The notes under the pieces are model-generated. The model ran no database searches. It was not told where the DNA came from and worked only from the letters and a program-made list of their open reading frames with translations. DNA of 64,000 nt from Pictodentalium vernedei (taxonomy: Eukaryota > Mollusca > Scaphopoda > Dentaliida > Dentaliidae). Position numbers and translations under genes: made by a program. The stretch spans positions 457,078,681 through 457,142,680 of the forward strand of contig CM062296.1 in assembly GCA_031216915.1 (NCBI GenBank), written 5' to 3'. Shown here piece after piece: positions 59,844-64,000 of this stretch; the first letter of the stretch is position 1, and every line of letters starts with the position of its first letter.

Positions 59844-61662
59844 AGCTCAACTTTGGCGAAGCCAAATTTGAGCTTATGCCATGGCCCGTTGTCCGTCTGT
59901 CCGTCAACATTTGGATACGGCTCGGGCTAGAGGCTGTATTTATGAACCGATCTTTACGAAACTTCTTGGGTACCTTTGTTATGACCGTGGGATGAGAACG
60001 AGTGTTTTTGGGTGCGGTCCGAAATTCAAGATGGCTGCCAGCCGCCATTTTGTACCGACGATGCAGAAATATGTTTTTTGTACAGAACTTCCATATGAAA
60101 GCTCTGATTTGAATAATTTTTTGTATGAATGTTTAGTACTATGGGATACATCACATATAGTACGGGTTTTTTTCTCGTGCGTTAATTAGGCAAATTAGAC
60201 TAACTTTGATGTTTTTTGGTGTTACTTTCAGCACTGTAAGTGCAGATGCCAATACGGCTCAGGCTAGAGGCCGTATTTATAAACCGATCTTTACGAAACT
60301 CCTTGGATACGTTTGTTATCACCGTGGGACGAGAACGAGTGTTTTGGGGTCCGGTCCGAAATTCAAGATGGCCGATGGCAGCCATTTTGTAAAAAATTTG
60401 GTGCAATCAGATTTTTGCACAGAACTTCCATATGAAAGCGCTGATTTGAATAATTTTTTGTGTGAATGTTTAGTACCATGGGATACATCACATATAATAC
60501 AGGTTTTTTCTGGTGCAGAAATTATGCAAATTAGATGAACTTTGATTTTTTCAGTGCTACTTACACACAGTAAGTACACATGTCAATACGGCTTGGGCTA
60601 GAGTCTGTATTTATGAACCGATCTTCGCGAAACGTCTTGGGTACCTTTGTTATCAGCTTGGGATGAGAACGAGTGTTTCTGGGTGCGGTCCAAAATTCAG
60701 GATGGCTGCCAGTGGCCATTTTGTACCGAAATTAGGTCTAATCAGTTTTTTGTACACAACTTCTATTTGGCTCAGGCTAGTGGCAGTATTTATGAACCGA
60801 TCTTTACGAAACTTCTTGGGTACCTTTGTTATCAGCGTGGGTTGAGAACGAGTGTTTTGGGGTGTGGTCCGAAATTCAAGATGGCCACCAGCAGCCATTT
60901 TGTACCAAAATTAGTGCAATCAGTCTTTTGTACAGAACTTCTGTATGAAAGTTCTGATTTGAATAAATTTTTGTATGAATGTTTAGTAACATGGAATACA
61001 TCACATATAGTACAGGTTTTTTTCTCGTGCAGAAATTATGCAAATTAGATGAACTTTGATTTATTCAGTGCTACTTATACACTGTAAGTGCACATGTCAA
61101 TACGGCTCGGGCTAGAGGCTGTATTTATGAACCGATCTTCACAAAACTTCTTGGGTACCTTTGTTATCACCTTGGGACGAGAACAAGTGTTTCTGGGTGT
61201 GGTTCAAAATTCAAGATGGCTGCCAGCGGCCATTTTGTACCAAAATTAAGTCCAATCAGTTTTTCGTCACAACTTCTACACAGCTCATATTTGTGAACTG
61301 ATCTTCACGAAACTTCTTGGGTACCTTTGTTTTCACCTTGGGACAGGAATGAGTGTGTTTTGGGGTGCCTTTGTTATCACTGTGCTATGAGAACAAATAT
61401 TTTGGGGTTCAGTCAGACCCACTTTGGGACGCATAGATTTTTTTATAGTTTAGCATCTGACTGTCACCCACCTTTCAATACTTTACCTATACATTTGTTA
61501 CAGGCAACAGTCAGTATTTATGTACAGACCATTACAATACTTTATATGTACCTTTGTTATCAGGTCATTACCTAGATGTTTGTCATTGCTGTGTCACATA
61601 ATATACATGTACATGTCTTTGTCTTGACAAGTTGAGCTAAAGTGTCATTGACACTTTCATTT
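59844..61662 (+). mobile_element. A element, complete, second copy inside the same B element
   Basis: The left tip AGCTCAACTTTGGCGAAGCC pairs with AAATTTGAGCTT. The order of units and the 200-bp unique tail closely follow the copy at 6008-8186. The right end is CAAGTTGAGCTAAAGTG plus the TGTCATTGACA hairpin. The flanks GGAAGATTTTT and AACATGTTTATTG rejoin the B host without a duplication. Confidence 0.85.
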
Positions 61663-61795
61663 AACATGTTTATTGAAATCAAATCCCTGGGTCCATATTT
61701 GGGCTCTATATGGGCGCCCAAATGTTTTAAATTAGTGCTGTATGAGGAATATTCTTTAAAAATCTTCTTCTGATCCACCTGTCAGAATTTTTTTT

Positions 61796-63125
61796 AGCTC
61801 ACCTTACTGAAAGTTGGTGAGCTTTAGTGATCTCACTCACCGTGTGTCATCCATGAACATGGTGTTTTGCGACTTCTCCAAAAACCGCTGAACTGATTTA
61901 AGTGAAATTTGAGATATTTGTTTGTTATGACATCTCATCTTGATTTTGTTCCAAATTAAGTTGTGCCTCCACTGGGTAGGGTCATGCCTAAAAAAAAGTG
62001 CCTAAATCTTAAAAAAAAAAATTCTTTTCATGAACCAGCAGTAGCAGAGACTTGACATTTGGTGTGCAGCTTCCTTTTGAGGTTTAGACGCAGATTTCTT
62101 CAATAGAAGTTCTAGGGGCTATATTTGCCATCGTTACGCGTGAGGGGCAAGAATTTTCACTCCACCAAAAATTTCTATTCTCCAACTTCAGATCCACCAA
62201 TCGGAATCTTTTGATATTTGGTATACAGCATCCTTAGGGAGGCGAGATTCAAGTTTGTTCAAGCCAAGTCCCTGGGTTCATATTTGGCTCTTTGTGGGAA
62301 GCCGAATTGTAACTTAGTTTAATATGAGAAATACTTTTTTAAAAATCATTTTTAGCTCTACTTGACAAAGTCAAGCTGAGCTATTGCCATCACTTCTCGT
62401 CCGTTGGCGTACAGACGTACGTACGTACGTTAGTATGTTAGTACGTTAGTACGTTCATCCACAATTTCCTTTGGCACACCTCACAGGTCGCATTTATGAT
62501 CAGATTACTTTGAAACTTCTTATGCTTGTTTGGGGTGACCTCTAGATGGGAGCTATCGATTTTCTTCAATTTCCATCAAAAAATGTTGCCGCAGTCAACA
62601 TTCTTAGAACTTAGTTTAGTCAGACCACAATATTTCCCTTTGGCTCACCCTACAGGACTCATTTATGATTAGATTGCTTTGAAACCTGGTATGCTTATTT
62701 ACGGTGACCTCTAGATGGGAGCTATCGATTTTCTTCCATTTCCGTCAAAAAATGTTGCCACGGCCAACGTTCTTAGAATTTAGTCTAGTCAGACCACAAT
62801 ATTTCCCTTTTGTACACCCTACAGGGCACATTTATGATCGGATTGCTTTGAAACCTGGCATGCTTGTTTGGGGAGGCCTCTAGATGGGAGCTATCGACTT
62901 TCTTCGGTTTCTGTCCAAAAATGTCGCCACTGTCAAAAAAACTGACATTGGTCCCAATGATCTTCAATTTTGCCATTTCATTTATAACTTACCAAGTTCA
63001 AGTTTGTCAAGTTGAGCTACAGTGTCATTGACACTTTCATTTCAGATCCAACGGTTAGAATCTTTTGATATTTTGTATATGGTTTTCTTAGGAGGGACAG
63101 ATGCAAGTTTGTTCAAATCTACTTG
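61796..63125 (+). mobile_element. B element, left end, interrupted by A'
   Basis: The left tip AGCTCACCTTACTGAAAGTT pairs with GTTGGTGAGCT. The leader (ATCCATGAACATGGTGTTTT) and body (CAGCAGTAGCAGAGACTTGA) are B-like. It is split by A' at 62354-63042 and resumes with TTCAGATCCAACGGTTAGAA. A SINE follows at about 63126; no right end is seen. Confidence 0.75.
62354..63042 (+). mobile_element. A' element, complete, short (689 bp)
   Basis: The left tip AGCTCTACTTGAC-AAA-GTCAAGCTGAGCT has one mismatch. CGTCCGTTGGCGTAC and a (GTAC)n stretch follow, then three 169-bp type units, a short unique tail (AATTTTGCCATTTCATTTAT) and the CAAGTTGAGCTACAGTG and TGTCATTGACA right end. Confidence 0.87.
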
Positions 63126-63331
63126 TTTACTGTTGTAACCAAGTTCTGCTTTATTAATAAAATTGGACCCAGTGGCCAATGCCTGCAATGGAAACCCTGA
63201 TTGTGGGCAGTAATAGGTATAAAATGATTGACTGAAGTTGACTTCATACTTGCGCTGGAGTCATGATGTAGCCATAGATGCTGAAAGTGACCTTAAGCAT
63301 TAAGCACCAACAAAATAAATAAATTATTTTA
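63126..63331 (+). mobile_element. SINE2 copy
   Basis: AACCAAGTTCTGCTTTATTA, GGACCCAGTGGCCAATGCC, GTATAAAATGATTGACTGAA and a tail CACCAACAAAATAAATAAAT match the other SINE2 copies in order. Confidence 0.72.
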
Positions 63332-63838
63332 TGCCCAATATGGGGTCTAACATATGAATATTCTTGTTAACTTGAGGTTTGTTGTGGGGTGAGGGGCATG
63401 ATTCATTGGATTAAAAAATTTGCTTTCAAATCAGGGTGGGGGGGGGGGGGGGGGGGAATGGGGTAGGAAAAAATTTGCCAACACCGATGTTTTGTTTTTG
63501 ACCGGCCGGAGGACCCACCCGTCCTCCCCATGCAATTTTTTTTCCAGTTTTACAATTTTTTTCCAGGGTTATTTGGACCACCCACCCCCACTAAATACAT
63601 GCTTCTGCATCATCCTTCCCACCATACTGCACCATAACCAATGTTATCATACAGTATTGAGTGATTGACCTTGTACAGTAGGACAGGTCTTGAAAGAACA
63701 TCCGTTTTATCAGACCAAAGTGGTCTCTTAAGGCAGATAGTCTCCCATAACAAATCAAATATAGAGTAAAGCTGGTATGTCCATATAAAACATGGTCTCC
63801 AAAGACATCGGTCTCTTAAGGCATGTTCTATTGTAATT
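63332..63838. other. Intron sequence with a 19-base G run
   Basis: G run at 63438-63456. The phrases GTCTCTTAAGGCA and GGTCTCTTAAGGCAT recur near 63722 and 63810. No gene was recognised. Confidence 0.55.
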
Positions 63839-64000
63839 ATACCCCACGCAACAAAGTTGCGGGGGTATAATCTTTTTGACTGGTCCGTCCGTCAGTCAGT
63901 CCTACTTGTTTTCCGGACTTTTTTTCTACACGTTTAAAGATTTTGAGCTGATTTTTGGTATGTGAGTCTGACATGGTGGCCTACAGATCAAGTTTGCATT
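63839..64000 (+). mobile_element. D-type element, left end, cut by window edge
   Basis: The left tip ATACCCCACGCAAC-AAA-GTTGCGGGGGTAT is a nearly perfect hairpin. GGTCCGTCCGTCAGTCAGTC follows, then GAGCTGATTTTTGGTATGTG. Its outer bases match the D tip at 25649, but the inner stem differs on both arms. Confidence 0.8.

Larger units (their letters stand above)
55820..61790 (+). mobile_element. B element split into three pieces by two A elements
   Basis: The left tip AGCTCACCTGAC-TTT-GTCAGGCGAGCT is nearly perfect. B leader and body occupy 55820-56099, continue at 59719-59843 (TGTGGGTAATGGGAAAA-like, CACATATAACCTCTTTGGAA) and again at 61663-61790 (ATGTTTATTGAAATCAAATC, CCATATTTGGGCTC). Joined, the three pieces keep the order of the intact B body at 20070-21817. 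Its right end is replaced by another B tip at 61796. Confidence 0.8.

Noticed and set aside
54206..64000. A downstream ERM exon (rest of helix or C-terminal domain)
   Set aside because: No charged-helix or actin-binding-tail frame with splice signals is visible; the stretch is nested elements and short unique pieces.

Overview
The window is animal genomic DNA, most likely from a bivalve mollusc. It is AT-rich, holds three short spliced exons separated by introns of about 20 kb, and is packed with repeat types I know from molluscs: tRNA-derived SINEs, and elements that carry a hairpin, a CCGTCCGTC-rich stretch and internal tandem repeats, as the bivalve 'pearl' elements and Helentron-associated elements (HINEs) do. 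The species call is inference.

Only one host gene is visible: an ezrin/radixin/moesin (ERM) gene on the + strand. Three consecutive exons lie at 13109-13272 (end of the FERM domain), 32919-33028 and 54045-54205 (start of the central coiled coil). Intron phases agree across both introns (phase 2, then phase 1) and the joined frame is open. The first FERM exons and the C-terminal actin-binding exons lie outside the window. No other cellular gene, RNA gene or CRISPR array was found.

The rest is intron, and by my own boundaries roughly three quarters of the window is made of nested repeats. About thirty left ends of one element class can be read, all in the same orientation as the ERM gene. I use local names. 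A and A' end in AGTGTCATTGACACT-TTCATT. B and its variants end in AGGCCCC/GGGGCCT-CTTGTTT. C starts AGTCCCC, D starts ATACCCCC, E, F starts AGTCGAG, G starts AGCTCCG and H starts AGCCCGA. Where both ends are visible they share one plan: a T run, a terminal hairpin, a GTCC/GTCT-rich stretch, tandem units (about 155-340 bp), a copy of the left tip in inverted orientation, a second unrelated hairpin, and a short T-rich end. They sit in T runs, often inside one another, without clear target duplication. That is the expected form of non-autonomous Helentron/Helitron2-like elements.

Layout: 1-0.5 kb A' array; 0.5-1 kb Tc1-like transposase relic; 2.1 kb foldback element; 3-4.7 kb A; 5.8-11 kb a TIR transposon with a 10-bp target duplication that was later filled by A, a SINE, a foldback element and B; 13.1 kb exon; 13.8-19.8 kb A' holding C, which holds two F copies, plus a SINE; 20-21.8 kb B; 22.4-25.25 kb an unrecognised decayed repeat; 25.3-30.6 kb E holding a 4.3-kb D; 32.0-32.7 kb short B; 32.9 kb exon; 33.8-44.3 kb A-like and B arrays with C and a SINE; 44.6-49.3 kb B and A' arrays; 49.3-53.7 kb H with G; 54.0 kb exon; 54.6-63.1 kb B elements holding two A, one B-type and one A' copy; 63.8 kb start of a second D.

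The most interesting points are the covarying terminal hairpins, the uniform orientation, the array of palindromic nuclear-receptor-type sites in F, the 1.52-kb composite duplication, and the hidden 10-bp-TSD transposon.
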